NCBI GenBank assembly: GCA_023231105.1
Contig: JALNWB010000022.1
Span: forward strand, 1-37,851
Length of the DNA stretch: 37,851 nucleotides
Source: Ignavibacteriaceae bacterium
Lineage (GTDB): Bacteria > Bacteroidota > Ignavibacteria > Ignavibacteriales > Ignavibacteriaceae
Direction: 5' to 3'
Of the stretch, positions 7,680-16,150 are shown piece after piece; position 1 is the first letter of the stretch, and every line of letters starts with the position of its first letter. The notes below the pieces were generated by a model. The model saw only the letters and a program-made list of their open reading frames with translations, ran no database searches and had not been told where the DNA came from. The translations under genes were made by a program, and so were the position numbers.

Positions 7680-7766
7680 ATTTAGCAAGGTTTTCTCTTT
7701 TGTCTGAAATTAACTGCCGGATTTCATTTCTCGTTCAAAAGAAATAACTTCTTCTGCAACTGTTGA

Positions 7767-10055
7767 TTAAAATTGCGCTGACAAACCCAAAATAGGCAGA
7801 ATACCAAAATCAAACCGCGGTGTTGTGGTAATAATTCCGGTTGCATCTACTTTTGAAGAATAAGAGAGAACGTTTTGTCGGTTATAAACATTCCATAAAT
7901 CAAGGTAAGCAGTTAATGTCCAATTTTCAAAAATGAATTTTTTATCAATACGAATATCAAGCTTATGATAATCAGGCAGCCGTGCAGAATTATAAACTCC
8001 ATCAATAACGTAATTAATTCCATTTTTTGTTGCAACTCCGGTGGCGGGAGTATAAGGATTACCGGAAGCGTACTGAAACTTAAATCCAATTTGCCACGTT
8101 TTAGAAAGTTCAAATCCTCCGAGCAAATTAAAAATATGAGTGCGGTCGTATTCAAAATAATATTCAGAGAGATTAGACGCATCCTTTCTTTTTGAAGCAG
8201 CGTATGAGTATGAAGCGCTTCCCACAATCCCATCGATAAATTTTTTCTGAAGCGAAAATTCAATTCCCTGCGCAAATCCTTCCCCGGCATTAGTTAATAC
8301 ATCGGTGGTATCATTTGCTACAAAAACATTTGTTAAATCTTTGTGATATAATTCCACGGTAAATTTTGTATCCTCCGCAAAAAGATGATCAACACCAACA
8401 ATGTAGTGCGTTGCAAGACTACTCTTTAATAAAACATTAAGCGGATCAAGCGCTATTTGATAGGCGGCAGGCGTCTGATAAAATTTCCCAAAGGAAGCGT
8501 TGAAAGATGTTTTGTCGGTCAGGTAATATGAAAATGAAATCCGCGGACTAACATTTCCTTCTTTTGTAAATGAAAAATAATCATAGCGAACTCCGGAAGT
8601 AAGTGAGAATCTGGCAAAGGGCCTCCATGTATTTTGTAAAAAGATAGAAACTTTATTACTCATTTCAGGTAAAAAAGAAATAGAAGACGCGGGAATAATT
8701 TGTCCGGTACGCGTAGTATCGGCGGGTTTCCAAGCTGTATGTTTCGAATCAATAAAACGAAGATATCCGCCTGCTTTAAGTTCTAAATTAGCTAAAACAT
8801 TAAGTGTAACTTCATTTTTAATATCAAAACTGTTTTCGCGAATTTCCTCACCACTCAAAGACCGGTCTGTTTCAGTTCCTTGAAGTGTATTCCATCCGTT
8901 GCCGGAGAAAGATAAGGTGGTAAGCGAAAATGCTTTTGGAGAAAAAAGATACCGCCAATTTGTTCCAAACGCAGTTCCATAATCATCGCGTGTTAGATAA
9001 TCATATTTAAAATTTGTCGCTTCGGAAGCCGTTTTTTTTGTAGTGGAAGTTCCTTCGCGTATAATTTGATCGAGGTAATAAAATCCCACAATACTAATTC
9101 TGTTTTTTTCATCAAGATCATAAGTAAGTTTTGCAACTGCATCGTAATATTGCGGAGCTGCGGGCTTGTTCAATAGACTTGTCAGTAAATCAAAAAATCC
9201 ACGGCGCGCAGAAAAAATCATTGTCCCGTTTCCAGGCACAGGTCCATCAACCATTGCGCCAAATCCACCCAAATTTACATTGATGTCAGTATTGTACATC
9301 TCTTTATTTCCGTCAACGAGAGACATTTCAAATACTGAAGACATCTTGTCTCCATACTTCGCAGGAAAACCACCCGTCATAAAATCTACTCCTTTTAACA
9401 ATGAAGGATTTATGATGCTGACTATTCCCATTGATTCGCCGGTACGGGCAAAGTGAATAGGGTTATAAATTTCTATGTTATCAAGCAACGTCAGATTTTC
9501 ATCAGGACTTCCGCCCCTAACGATAAGTTGTGCGCTTTTACCTCCCGCGCTCGCTACACCGGGCAAAGATTGCATAACACGAAAAATATCTTCAGCAGAA
9601 CCTGGTGAACGGCGGATTTCCTGTTGTGTAAGCGAACGAATACTTATTGATTGATCAATCGGTTTTTGAAAATATCCTCCGGTAACGCTTACTTCACTCA
9701 TTTCAATTTGTGAGGGTCTAAGCTCTATAAACACAGAGGTATTGCGTGAATGAATAACCGTAATATCTTCTTTAATTGTTGAAATGTATCCGATATAAGA
9801 AATTTTTAATTGATAAACTTCAGGAACAATATTTTTAATGACAAAATAGCCCTTTTCGTCCGTTACTGTTCCTAATTGCGTTCCAACAATTGAAATGTTT
9901 GCATAAAGAAGCGGTTGTTTGGTAACTGCGTCACGAACTTCTCCGGAGATAGTCCCCGTCTTGTTTTGCCCTATTAAACTCGCATTTAGCAATGCTACAA
10001 ACGATAAAATTAATAGTGCCGCATTTAAAATATTTCTACTGCGGGGATGTTCCAT
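7767..10055 (-). CDS. TonB-dependent outer-membrane receptor with carboxypeptidase-like regulatory domain
   Basis: 762 residues. After a signal peptide (hydrophobic segment about 12-28, ending near SLIGQ) comes a carboxypeptidase-D regulatory-like beta-sandwich (about 34-115: GTISGEVRDAVTKQPLLYANI..GTVTDEKGYFVIKNI). A plug domain follows (about 135-245, with LPGVASAGGKSAQLIVRGGSPDENLTLLDNIEI), then a large beta-barrel ending in the aromatic residue of LGLSAQF. It imports an unknown ligand using TonB energy. Start: ATG with AAGGAA upstream. No SusD-like partner is present, which argues against a classic SusCD pair. A small hypothetical gene lies 60 bases upstream and may be co-transcribed. Its closeness to the sigma-54 two-component module may be functional, but no sigma-54 promoter was found directly before it. 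Confidence 0.9.
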   Translation of the reverse strand: MEHPRSRNILNAALLILSFVALLNASLIGQNKTGTISGEVRDAVTKQPLLYANISIVGTQLGTVTDEKGYFVIKNIVPEVYQLKISYIGYISTIKEDITVIHSRNTSVFIELRPSQIEMSEVSVTGGYFQKPIDQSISIRSLTQQEIRRSPGSAEDIFRVMQSLPGVASAGGKSAQLIVRGGSPDENLTLLDNIEIYNPIHFARTGESMGIVSIINPSLLKGVDFMTGGFPAKYGDKMSSVFEMSLVDGNKEMYNTDINVNLGGFGAMVDGPVPGNGTMIFSARRGFFDLLTSLLNKPAAPQYYDAVAKLTYDLDEKNRISIVGFYYLDQIIREGTSTTKKTASEATNFKYDYLTRDDYGTAFGTNWRYLFSPKAFSLTTLSFSGNGWNTLQGTETDRSLSGEEIRENSFDIKNEVTLNVLANLELKAGGYLRFIDSKHTAWKPADTTRTGQIIPASSISFLPEMSNKVSIFLQNTWRPFARFSLTSGVRYDYFSFTKEGNVSPRISFSYYLTDKTSFNASFGKFYQTPAAYQIALDPLNVLLKSSLATHYIVGVDHLFAEDTKFTVELYHKDLTNVFVANDTTDVLTNAGEGFAQGIEFSLQKKFIDGIVGSASYSYAASKRKDASNLSEYYFEYDRTHIFNLLGGFELSKTWQIGFKFQYASGNPYTPATGVATKNGINYVIDGVYNSARLPDYHKLDIRIDKKFIFENWTLTAYLDLWNVYNRQNVLSYSSKVDATGIITTTPRFDFGILPILGLSAQF

Positions 10056-10114
10056 TGCTGTTCCTTTTTATTTGTTTGGATGAGATTGATTGTGAATAGA
10101 TTCAAAAGAAAATA

Positions 10115-10345
10115 TTAATTAATGTACCATTTTGATGGAGAAAAATAATCGCCATCCGTATCATCAGGAAAATCTTCATGACCAACACAGATTACATTTT
10201 TATGATTATTAAAATTTAAATCGCTTACTGAATTTTCACTTTCCATTGTACATCCTGTAAGAGGTAATTTAGCTTTTAATTTTGAAAAGAATGCGGTTAT
10301 CACATCGTGAATATTAAAAGATGTCCGTGCAATTAAAGTTTTCAT
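10115..10345 (-). CDS. Small hypothetical protein
   Basis: 76 residues, not recognised. It has an acidic C-terminal part with HEDFPDDTDGDYFSP and two cysteines (C32 and C53), and no obvious signal peptide or membrane segment. There is no clear ribosome site. It is placed in the same orientation between a terminator (10390-10418) and the TonB receptor, 60 bases from the receptor. The DDTDGDYF segment faintly recalls the calcium-motif proteins nearby. It may be real or a chance frame. Confidence 0.4.
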   Translation of the reverse strand: MKTLIARTSFNIHDVITAFFSKLKAKLPLTGCTMESENSVSDLNFNNHKNVICVGHEDFPDDTDGDYFSPSKWYIN

Positions 10346-10389
10346 TTTAGTATTTCAAATTCTAATTATAGGTTTCAATTTTAAACTTC

Positions 10390-10418
10390 AAAAAAAATGG
10401 GCGGCTATTCAGCCACCC
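10390..10418 (-). terminator. Terminator of the sigma-54-driven calcium-motif gene
   Basis: On the minus strand, GGGTGGCT-GAAT-AGCCGCCC (one G-T pair) is followed by A and eight T residues. It lies 12 bases after the stop codon of the 130-residue gene, so that gene appears to be a single-gene unit. Confidence 0.85.
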
Positions 10419-10429
10419 AAATCGAAGAA

Positions 10430-10822
10430 CTATTTTCTTCCTCTGCCTTTGCCGTTTGATCCGCTTCCGGTTCCGTCACAAACTCCTGTTCCGGATCCAT
10501 TACCAGAGCCAAGCCCGGTGCCGTCGCAAATTCCAGTTCCGTTACCGGTTCCAAGACCTTTTTTGCCTGAACCTTTACCGAACATATTTTTGCTTCCGCT
10601 GCCGTCTTGTGGGCGGACAAAGTCTGCATCCTGACCGTTAGGGATTCCGTCACCATCAGCATCTAATGCATTGTCATTGATGCCGTCGCCGTTCACGTCA
10701 ACAAATCCTTTGTTTGCTTTTTTACCGCCGCCGTATTGCTGCGCGCTGGCTTCAGATGTGAAGAAAACGGTGATGAAAAGAACTAGTGCGAAGACCGATG
10801 AAATTTTTGCTAAGGTTTTCAT
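10430..10822 (-). CDS. Small exported protein with DxDGDGI calcium-binding motifs and a Gly-rich tail
   Basis: 130 residues. A clear signal peptide (MKTLAKISSVFALVLFITVFF..SASA-like end, cleavage near ASAQ) is followed by two loops of the thrombospondin type 3/EF-hand kind, VNGDGIND and DADGDGIPNGQD (about 43-67). The tail of about 60 residues is almost only Gly, Ser, Thr, Asn and Lys, with two GTG(I/V)CDGTG repeats and a basic end (KGRGRK). The function is unknown; calcium or another metal binding outside the cytoplasm is likely. A strong AAGGAG site precedes the ATG. It has its own sigma-54-type promoter and terminator and is divergent from a sigma-54 two-component pair. The 91-residue gene at 15748 has the same plan. 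Confidence 0.82.
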   Translation of the reverse strand: MKTLAKISSVFALVLFITVFFTSEASAQQYGGGKKANKGFVDVNGDGINDNALDADGDGIPNGQDADFVRPQDGSGSKNMFGKGSGKKGLGTGNGTGICDGTGLGSGNGSGTGVCDGTGSGSNGKGRGRK

Positions 10823-10872
10823 GATCTAACTCCTTTTGTTTTGTTAATAATAATTAGTTCGATGTTGTTTAT

Positions 10873-10887
10873 ACAACCGGTGTGCCA
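10873..10887 (-). promoter_or_regulatory. Sigma-54-type promoter of the 130-residue calcium-motif gene
   Basis: Minus strand TGGCAC-N5-TTGT: a perfect -24 hexamer, correct spacing, and a -12 element with the usual final C replaced by T. It lies about 50 bases before the ATG, leaving a leader of about 40 bases. The gene at 15748-16023 has the same -24 and spacing, with TTGG at -12. The divergent genes encode a kinase and a sigma-54 activator. Confidence 0.6.
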
Positions 10888-10940
10888 ACATTTACAAGCT
10901 GAATATCGGATGAAATGAAGGGTTATTAGATTTGTTTAAA

Positions 10941-10990
10941 TGAAGTTCGACTTTCTTGACGCTTTGATACGACACGAAGGTCGAAAAGGT
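10941..10990. promoter_or_regulatory. Putative activator (enhancer) site upstream of the sigma-54 promoter
   Basis: It contains the inverted repeat TTCGACTTTC (10946-10955) / GAAGGTCGAA (10976-10985), 9 of 10 positions pairing. The block can be aligned along about 45 bases with 16151-16195, upstream of the other calcium-motif unit (shared elements TCGnC, TGTCG and AGTCGAA, minus strand). It lies about 58 bases upstream of the -24 element, a normal place for an NtrC-class enhancer. Confidence 0.5.
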
Positions 10991-11253
10991 TGGAATCTCA
11001 ACACCGGGTATTGAATCAAACATTTGTAGTTATATTAAATAGTCACCTTACGCAATTTCTTTATCGAGTAACCCCGGCATTTATGCCGGGGATTAAAATA
11101 AGACAAAACATTTTGGCTTTAGCCCATTAATAGCGTAAATAATGGCTAAAGCCTATACTGTCTGTTGTTGTTCTTTCCCCGCCATGAATGGCGGGGTTAA
11201 TACCTAAAAGTTTTGTGTAACATGAGTAAAACAGATTTCTTTTAATTTTGATT
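10991..11253. other. Rest of the divergent intergenic region, with a cluster of three palindromes
   Basis: Beyond the enhancer block this stretch has no gene. It holds palindromes at 11072-11091, 11115-11153 and 11177-11196 and then the leader of the histidine kinase gene, where I see no strong ribosome site. Confidence 0.55.
11072..11196. repeat. Cluster of three REP-like palindromes
   Basis: Three separate hairpins lie close together: CCCCGGCAT-TT-ATGCCGGGG; GGCTTTAGCCCATTA paired with TAATGGCTAAAGCC over a 10-base loop; and CCCCGCCAT-GA-ATGGCGGGG. The first and third share their plan with the palindrome at 4131-4156. They are not followed by T-tracts. They look like an interspersed palindrome family placed in spacers. 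Confidence 0.7.
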
Positions 11254-13284
11254 ATGAAAAATAAATTCAGATTACATCCGAAAATTATCATCATCATTTC
11301 CTTTGTTATAGGAATTGTGATGATAGCATCGGCATATTTTGAATTAAGTGAAAGTAGGAAAGAAATCTATCGGCTGCTCGATAGAGAGTCGGCATCACTA
11401 ATCGAAACCATTCGCCTTTCGAGCGTCAATACACTTCATGCTTCGGATGAAATAGAAAATTTGCTCACCAATCGATTATTAGATAACGCCAGATTCATCC
11501 GCCACCTTGATAGTTCCGGTAGATTAACTGAAAAAGATTTATCCGCTTACGCTAAAATGAATTCCCTTTTTAGAATAAATATCTTAAACGCAGAAGGAGT
11601 GCGTGTTTTATCAAACGGAGTTCCTTCTCCCGGTTTCTTTCGCAAAGGAGAAAACAGCTCCAGACGTCCTAAGGAAATAAATGAACTTCTCTCCGGCAAA
11701 ACGGATCAAGTAGTGATCGGATTAAAAGAGTCTAGAATTGCCGGAGAACAACGGTTTGCCGTTGCCGTTGCAAGAGCAAATAATAAGGGAGCCATCATTA
11801 TAAATCTTGATGCCGCTTCTTTGTTGGAGTTTAGAAAAAATATCGGTATTGGAAAAATTGTACAAGACATCGCTTCTAATCCTGGAATTGTTTACATCGT
11901 ATTACAAGATTCTGATGGCGTTATAGCCGCGAGCAAAGGAGTCACCAAAATCAATTCGATATATGAAGATGAACTTCTTCAGCAAGCATTAACTATAGAT
12001 AAACCTTTTACCAGGGAATTCACTTTTAAAGGGAACAAGGTTTATGAAGTAATTCAGCAGCTCAGATATGAAGGAGAAAATGTCGGTATTTTCAGGATCG
12101 GCTTAGCGATGGATGAGATTAGAAACTTAGAAACCAGAATGGTTCGTAGAGTAGTGATTATTTCTTTTTTGCTTGCTGCAATTTCAATTATCGTTTTAAG
12201 TATTGTTTTTACGATGCAAAACCTTAAATCGGTATCGAGTGAATTAAGTAAATTTAAAACATTTACAGGCACAGTTTTAGAAAATATGGGAGAAGCGGTA
12301 ATTGTATTTGATAAAAATTTTCACATTTCACTTTTTAACAAACAAGCGGAAAAACTTTTTCAAAAGCCTTCAGATGAGGTGCTTAATCTTTCTCTTTCTT
12401 CCTGCTCCAATGGATTGTTTGAAGCTTTAAAATTGTTTAATTCCCAAGAGAATAAAACCGCGTCTGAATTTTCAACGGAAATATCTATCGACTCTGGAGT
12501 TAAATATCTTTCTATCACTGTTTCTCAAAACGATGATGAGGGGGGTAACACAACTTTGGTGATAAAAGACTTAACCGAAGCCCGATTATTAGATGATCAA
12601 AAAAAACGGAATGAAAAACTTTCGGCAATGGGCGAGTTAGCTTCAGGCGTTGCACATGAAATTCGAAACCCGATAAATGCGATCGGTATGATCGCACAAC
12701 GCTTGAACAGAGAATTTATTCCCGTTGAAGGAAGTGCCGAATATCTTGATATTACAAAAGTACTTAAAACCGAAGTTGACAGAATCAATAAAATAATTAC
12801 ACAGTTTCTAAATTACGCTAAACCAATTGACTTGCAGAGAAAGAACATCAACTCCGCTGAATTTTTCAATGAAATAGCTCTCCTCTTCAACGAACAAGCA
12901 AAGCAACGCTGTATTCATTTCCGCGTAAACACTGAAAATGAATTTACCCTTGCTATTGACCCGGAATTAATGAAGCAAACGATGATGAATCTTCTGCAAA
13001 ACGCATTTGATGGAGTAGAAGAAAATGGATCCGTTGTTCTTTCTTATGATAAAAAAGATCAGAATATTTTTATCAAAATCCACGATGACGGAAAAGGAAT
13101 TTCCGAAGAGAATCTTTCAAAGATTTTCAATTTGTATTTCACTACAAAAAAAGAAGGCAACGGTTTAGGGTTAAGTATTGCACAGAAAATTGTGAATCAA
13201 CATAACGGCACAATTAATGTTGCAAGTAAAGTAAATCAAGGCACAACATTCACTATTACAATACCGGATCATGAAAAATTTTAA
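11254..13284 (+). CDS. Membrane-bound sensor histidine kinase of the sigma-54 pair
   Basis: Residue numbers count from the ATG at 11254; a TTG two codons earlier is possible but less likely. A first membrane helix (about 10-28) and a second (about 300-320) enclose a periplasmic sensor of about 270 residues, of a Cache-like mixed pattern (not firmly identified). Next come a PAS domain (about 335-445), a HisKA helix with the phosphorylated His468 (GVAHEIRNPINAIG) and an ATPase domain with N-box NLLQNAFDG, DDGKGI and GNGLGLSIA. Its 3' end overlaps the response-regulator gene by 14 bases, so the two are translated together. The layout is like NtrB/ZraS kinases. The signal is unknown; metal or envelope stress is a reasonable guess given the exported target proteins. 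Confidence 0.9.
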   Translation: MKNKFRLHPKIIIIISFVIGIVMIASAYFELSESRKEIYRLLDRESASLIETIRLSSVNTLHASDEIENLLTNRLLDNARFIRHLDSSGRLTEKDLSAYAKMNSLFRINILNAEGVRVLSNGVPSPGFFRKGENSSRRPKEINELLSGKTDQVVIGLKESRIAGEQRFAVAVARANNKGAIIINLDAASLLEFRKNIGIGKIVQDIASNPGIVYIVLQDSDGVIAASKGVTKINSIYEDELLQQALTIDKPFTREFTFKGNKVYEVIQQLRYEGENVGIFRIGLAMDEIRNLETRMVRRVVIISFLLAAISIIVLSIVFTMQNLKSVSSELSKFKTFTGTVLENMGEAVIVFDKNFHISLFNKQAEKLFQKPSDEVLNLSLSSCSNGLFEALKLFNSQENKTASEFSTEISIDSGVKYLSITVSQNDDEGGNTTLVIKDLTEARLLDDQKKRNEKLSAMGELASGVAHEIRNPINAIGMIAQRLNREFIPVEGSAEYLDITKVLKTEVDRINKIITQFLNYAKPIDLQRKNINSAEFFNEIALLFNEQAKQRCIHFRVNTENEFTLAIDPELMKQTMMNLLQNAFDGVEENGSVVLSYDKKDQNIFIKIHDDGKGISEENLSKIFNLYFTTKKEGNGLGLSIAQKIVNQHNGTINVASKVNQGTTFTITIPDHEKF

Positions 13285-14632
13285 CTTATTAATTGTTGAC
13301 GACGAACAGGGGCAGCGGGAAATTCTAAGCGGCTACTTAAAGAAAAAAGGATACGCTGTTTATACCGCCGGCTCTGGAGAAGAGGGCATCCGTCTTGCAC
13401 AACGCAACGCGATAGATATTATTATTTCAGATTTTAAAATGCCCGACAAAACCGGCATAGAAGTTCTGGAAGCCGTTAAAATTATTAATCCCGAAATCAG
13501 TTTTGTTATGGTTACCGCATTCGGCACCGTTGAAAATGCCGTAAAAGCAATGCGGCTTGGCGCTTATGATTATCTTGCAAAGCCAATTGATCTTGACGAA
13601 CTTGATCTTCTACTAGAAAGAATAATTGAAAATAAAAACCTTAAATCAGAAAATCAATATTTAAAACAACAACTCGAAGAACGGTTCAAAATATCTTCAA
13701 TTATTTCTCAATCCCCGCGGATGGAAGAAGCAATAAGTCTTGCAGCGCGCGTTGCAGAAAGCAAAGCTACCGTTTTAATTACCGGAGAAAACGGTACAGG
13801 AAAAGAAGTGTTGGCGAAAGCAATTCATTTTATAAGTCCAAGAAAAAACCACGCTTTTATTGCGGTTAATATTCCGGCTCTTTCGGAAAACTTGATGGAA
13901 AGTGAATTGTTCGGGCATGAACGTGGCGCTTTTACCGGCGCTGATAAAATGAAAAAGGGACGATTCGAATTAGCGGACAAGGGAACGATTTTTCTTGATG
14001 AGATTGGCGATGTTCCTTTGCCGATGCAAGTAAAATTACTGCGTGTACTGCAGGAACAGCAAATCGAACGGGTCGGCAGCACAGAAACTATTCCAATTGA
14101 TGTTCGCATTATTGCGGCAACAAATCAAAATTTGGAGAAGAAAATAAAAGACGGAACTTTCCGTGAAGATTTATTTTATCGACTGAATATAGTAGCAATA
14201 AAAATCCCCCCACTTCGCGAACGAAAAGAGGATATTCTTCCACTGATAGAATTTTTCCTTACAAAATATGCAAAAGAAAATAACAAAGCAGCTTTTTCTG
14301 TTTCTAAGGAAGCAATTGATTTCTTGATGAAATACTCATATCCCGGGAACGTACGAGAACTGGAAAACAGTATTGAACGCGCTGTTGTTTTAGCAAGAGG
14401 AAATACTATTACACAACATGATTTACCATTATCAATAAAAGGTTTTGTAGCTGAAAAAACAAATGAACTGCAAGAAGGAACTCTTATTGAATTAGTTGAA
14501 ACCCTTGAAAAGAATTTAATTGTCGATGCTCTCTCGAAAAGCAATGGCAACCAAACACAAGCTGGAAAATTGTTGGGACTTACAGAAAGAAATTTGCGGT
14601 ATAAACTTCAGAAGTATGGGATAAAAAATTAA
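13271..14632 (+). CDS. NtrC-class sigma-54-dependent response regulator
   Basis: 453 residues. A receiver domain (1-120) has acidic D10/D11, phosphorylated D54 (IISDFKMPD) and K104 (YLAKPID). A linker leads to a sigma-54 AAA+ domain with Walker A GENGTGKE (172-179), the sigma-54-contacting loop GAFTGA (219-224), Walker B TIFLDEIG and the arginine-finger region LFYRLNI..LRERKEDI. It ends with a Fis-type helix-turn-helix (NQTQAGKLLGLTERNLRYKL, about 424-447). It therefore activates sigma-54 promoters from upstream sites. Both flanking minus-strand units (130-residue gene; 91-residue gene plus barrel) carry sigma-54-type promoters with a shared upstream block, making them its most probable targets. 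The gene overlaps the kinase gene by 14 bases. Confidence 0.95.
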   Translation: MKNFNLLIVDDEQGQREILSGYLKKKGYAVYTAGSGEEGIRLAQRNAIDIIISDFKMPDKTGIEVLEAVKIINPEISFVMVTAFGTVENAVKAMRLGAYDYLAKPIDLDELDLLLERIIENKNLKSENQYLKQQLEERFKISSIISQSPRMEEAISLAARVAESKATVLITGENGTGKEVLAKAIHFISPRKNHAFIAVNIPALSENLMESELFGHERGAFTGADKMKKGRFELADKGTIFLDEIGDVPLPMQVKLLRVLQEQQIERVGSTETIPIDVRIIAATNQNLEKKIKDGTFREDLFYRLNIVAIKIPPLRERKEDILPLIEFFLTKYAKENNKAAFSVSKEAIDFLMKYSYPGNVRELENSIERAVVLARGNTITQHDLPLSIKGFVAEKTNELQEGTLIELVETLEKNLIVDALSKSNGNQTQAGKLLGLTERNLRYKLQKYGIKN

Positions 14633-14674
14633 TCCCATACTTTCTTGCAACTATTTTAGAGTGACGTGATCCGG

Positions 14675-15751
14675 TTAGAATGTGTAGTCAAGTCCTATTG
14701 AGAAGAGTTGATTATCGTATTTGTAAAAACGGTCATTTGAAGTATTGAAGAGGTAATTCCAGTTAGCTTGAACTGAAACGCCACGTAGATAACTTGAAAT
14801 ATCTTTCTGCAATTCTATTCCAAAAGCAAATTGATTATCGATCCGTGAAGAAGCGATGACGTTCCCTCCAAAGTCTAACGCAGGAAGAGTAGAGTATTCC
14901 CGCTTAGCATAAACAAATTCTGCTTTAGCGCCAAACGTTGAAGAGAATATTTTTGTTAACGACATTCCGGTTTCAAAACCTTCGTTTGAAAAAACATCAT
15001 TAAAAAGTTCATCCTGGTAAAAAAGCGTGTTGTCGTAATAAAAAGTGCGGGCTGTTTGCGACAGGTTACTTCGCAGTTGTAAATATGCGCTTAAGCCGGT
15101 ATTGGTTGTTAGCGCTTGTCCAACCTGCGCAAACAAATTGAGTTGATATGCCTCACTTCCAGGAGTTCCTTCATTTGCCGGATACAATTTTGCGCTTACA
15201 TCGCCGCCGAGAATAAGAGAGGTTTCTGTTTCAAACGAACTATTGAATCTTAGAAACGCTTTATGCACATCATGCGAGAATAAAGAAAAATTAACAAAGC
15301 TATTGTTGTAATAAGCATATCCGCCGGTAAGAAAATCCGATTCGGAAAAAGAATATCTTAGATTTCCATAAGCAGAGATTTGAGAAAAATCGAGAAGAGT
15401 AAACACATCGCGATTATTTTTTATGCTGTAATTAATCCCAAGATTAAGTTGAGATGTTTCAGAAAATTTTACATTATCTGCAACACCGAATTTTCTTAAA
15501 AGCGATGAAGTTCCAATATTTTCCTGGTAATAACTCATCGTATTTTGATTATACAACTGCAACGTATTTTTTCCGCTGCTGAAGTTATAAGCTCCGTTAA
15601 GAGAAGCATTATAAATATTATCAGAAACTTTTGCCGAGCTGTTATAAATATTATCGTCGGAATAGCGGAATAATTCGGAAGAGACCTCAATCTGCGCATG
15701 CAATGTATGTGAAAATAAAAAAGCTGTAAATAAGAAGATTATCGTTTTCAA
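14675..15751 (-). CDS. Outer-membrane beta-barrel protein
   Basis: 358 residues. A signal peptide (MKTIIFLFTAFLFSHTLHAQ) is followed by alternating polar/aromatic strands typical of a beta-barrel (LQLYNQNTMSYYQENI, GNLRYSF, TGGYAYYNN) and a C-terminal strand ending YTF, the usual signal for outer-membrane assembly. No specific family was recognised. The start is a TTG at 15751 that overlaps the TGA stop of the preceding gene (TTGA), with GGAAAGGG upstream inside that gene; this start is chosen because it gives the complete signal peptide. It is therefore the second gene of the sigma-54-driven unit and probably the membrane partner of the exported 91-residue protein. It converges with the response-regulator gene. 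Confidence 0.75.
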   Translation of the reverse strand: MKTIIFLFTAFLFSHTLHAQIEVSSELFRYSDDNIYNSSAKVSDNIYNASLNGAYNFSSGKNTLQLYNQNTMSYYQENIGTSSLLRKFGVADNVKFSETSQLNLGINYSIKNNRDVFTLLDFSQISAYGNLRYSFSESDFLTGGYAYYNNSFVNFSLFSHDVHKAFLRFNSSFETETSLILGGDVSAKLYPANEGTPGSEAYQLNLFAQVGQALTTNTGLSAYLQLRSNLSQTARTFYYDNTLFYQDELFNDVFSNEGFETGMSLTKIFSSTFGAKAEFVYAKREYSTLPALDFGGNVIASSRIDNQFAFGIELQKDISSYLRGVSVQANWNYLFNTSNDRFYKYDNQLFSIGLDYTF

Positions 15752-16023
15752 TTTTTTCCCTTTCCTTTCCCTTCGCCAAGACCTTGGCGGTTTCGTTTAC
15801 GAAATTTTTCAAAACTCATTCCCTTAGTGCGGAAATCGCAAATACCGTCTCCATCTTTATCTATGAACACATCATTTTTCTTCTTTTTATCAAAAGAAAA
15901 GTTCTCGTTTTTTCCGGCTTCCAAAGTAGTTTTTTCTTTCTTATCCTTCACTCCGGTTGAGTCTTGTGCAACAACCGGGTAGGAGATTAATAGTAATACA
16001 GACCAAGTGAACAAGGTTTTCAT
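15748..16023 (-). CDS. Small exported protein with a DKDGDGICD motif and a basic Gly/Lys tail
   Basis: 91 residues. A signal peptide (MKTLFTWSVLLLISYPVVAQ) is followed by a very charged Lys-rich segment, one calcium-loop motif (FIDKDGDGICDFR, about 53-65) and a basic tail (FEKFRKRNRQGLGEGKGKGKN). The order of parts matches the 130-residue protein at 10430: signal, DxDGDGI loop, Gly/Lys-rich end. The function is unknown. The upstream ribosome site is weak (AAAGAGAAA). It is the first gene of a unit with the barrel gene (overlapping start), preceded by a sigma-54-type promoter. The Cys within the loop (GICD) also occurs in the repeated tail of the other protein (ICDGTG, VCDGTG). Confidence 0.75.
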   Translation of the reverse strand: MKTLFTWSVLLLISYPVVAQDSTGVKDKKEKTTLEAGKNENFSFDKKKKNDVFIDKDGDGICDFRTKGMSFEKFRKRNRQGLGEGKGKGKN

Positions 16024-16088
16024 TTCATTTCTCTTTTTGAACGATTAGTAGTTTCATATAATTCAAATTCAATAACTATTCATATATA

Positions 16089-16103
16089 CCAATCAGTGTG
16101 CCA
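16089..16103 (-). promoter_or_regulatory. Sigma-54-type promoter of the 91-residue gene and barrel unit
   Basis: Minus strand TGGCAC-N5-TTGG: a perfect -24 hexamer and correct spacing, with the final base of the -12 element differing from TTGC. It lies about 65 bases before the ATG at 16023 and shares the -24, the next base A and the spacing with the promoter at 10873-10887. Confidence 0.6.
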
Positions 16104-16150
16104 TGCGAAAAAGAAGAAGAAAACGCCAGATTTAGAAAATAAAGCTGAAA

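Noticed and set aside
10405..10662. Overlapping frames on both strands inside the 130-residue calcium-motif gene
   Set aside because: They are shadows produced by the Gly-rich repetitive tail; the frame with the signal peptide and ribosome site is the real one.
10873..16103. Possibility that the TGGCAC elements are chance matches
   Set aside because: Kept as findings because spacing, position before the start, the neighbouring sigma-54 activator and the shared upstream block agree; the imperfect -12 (TTGT, TTGG) is stated as a weakness.
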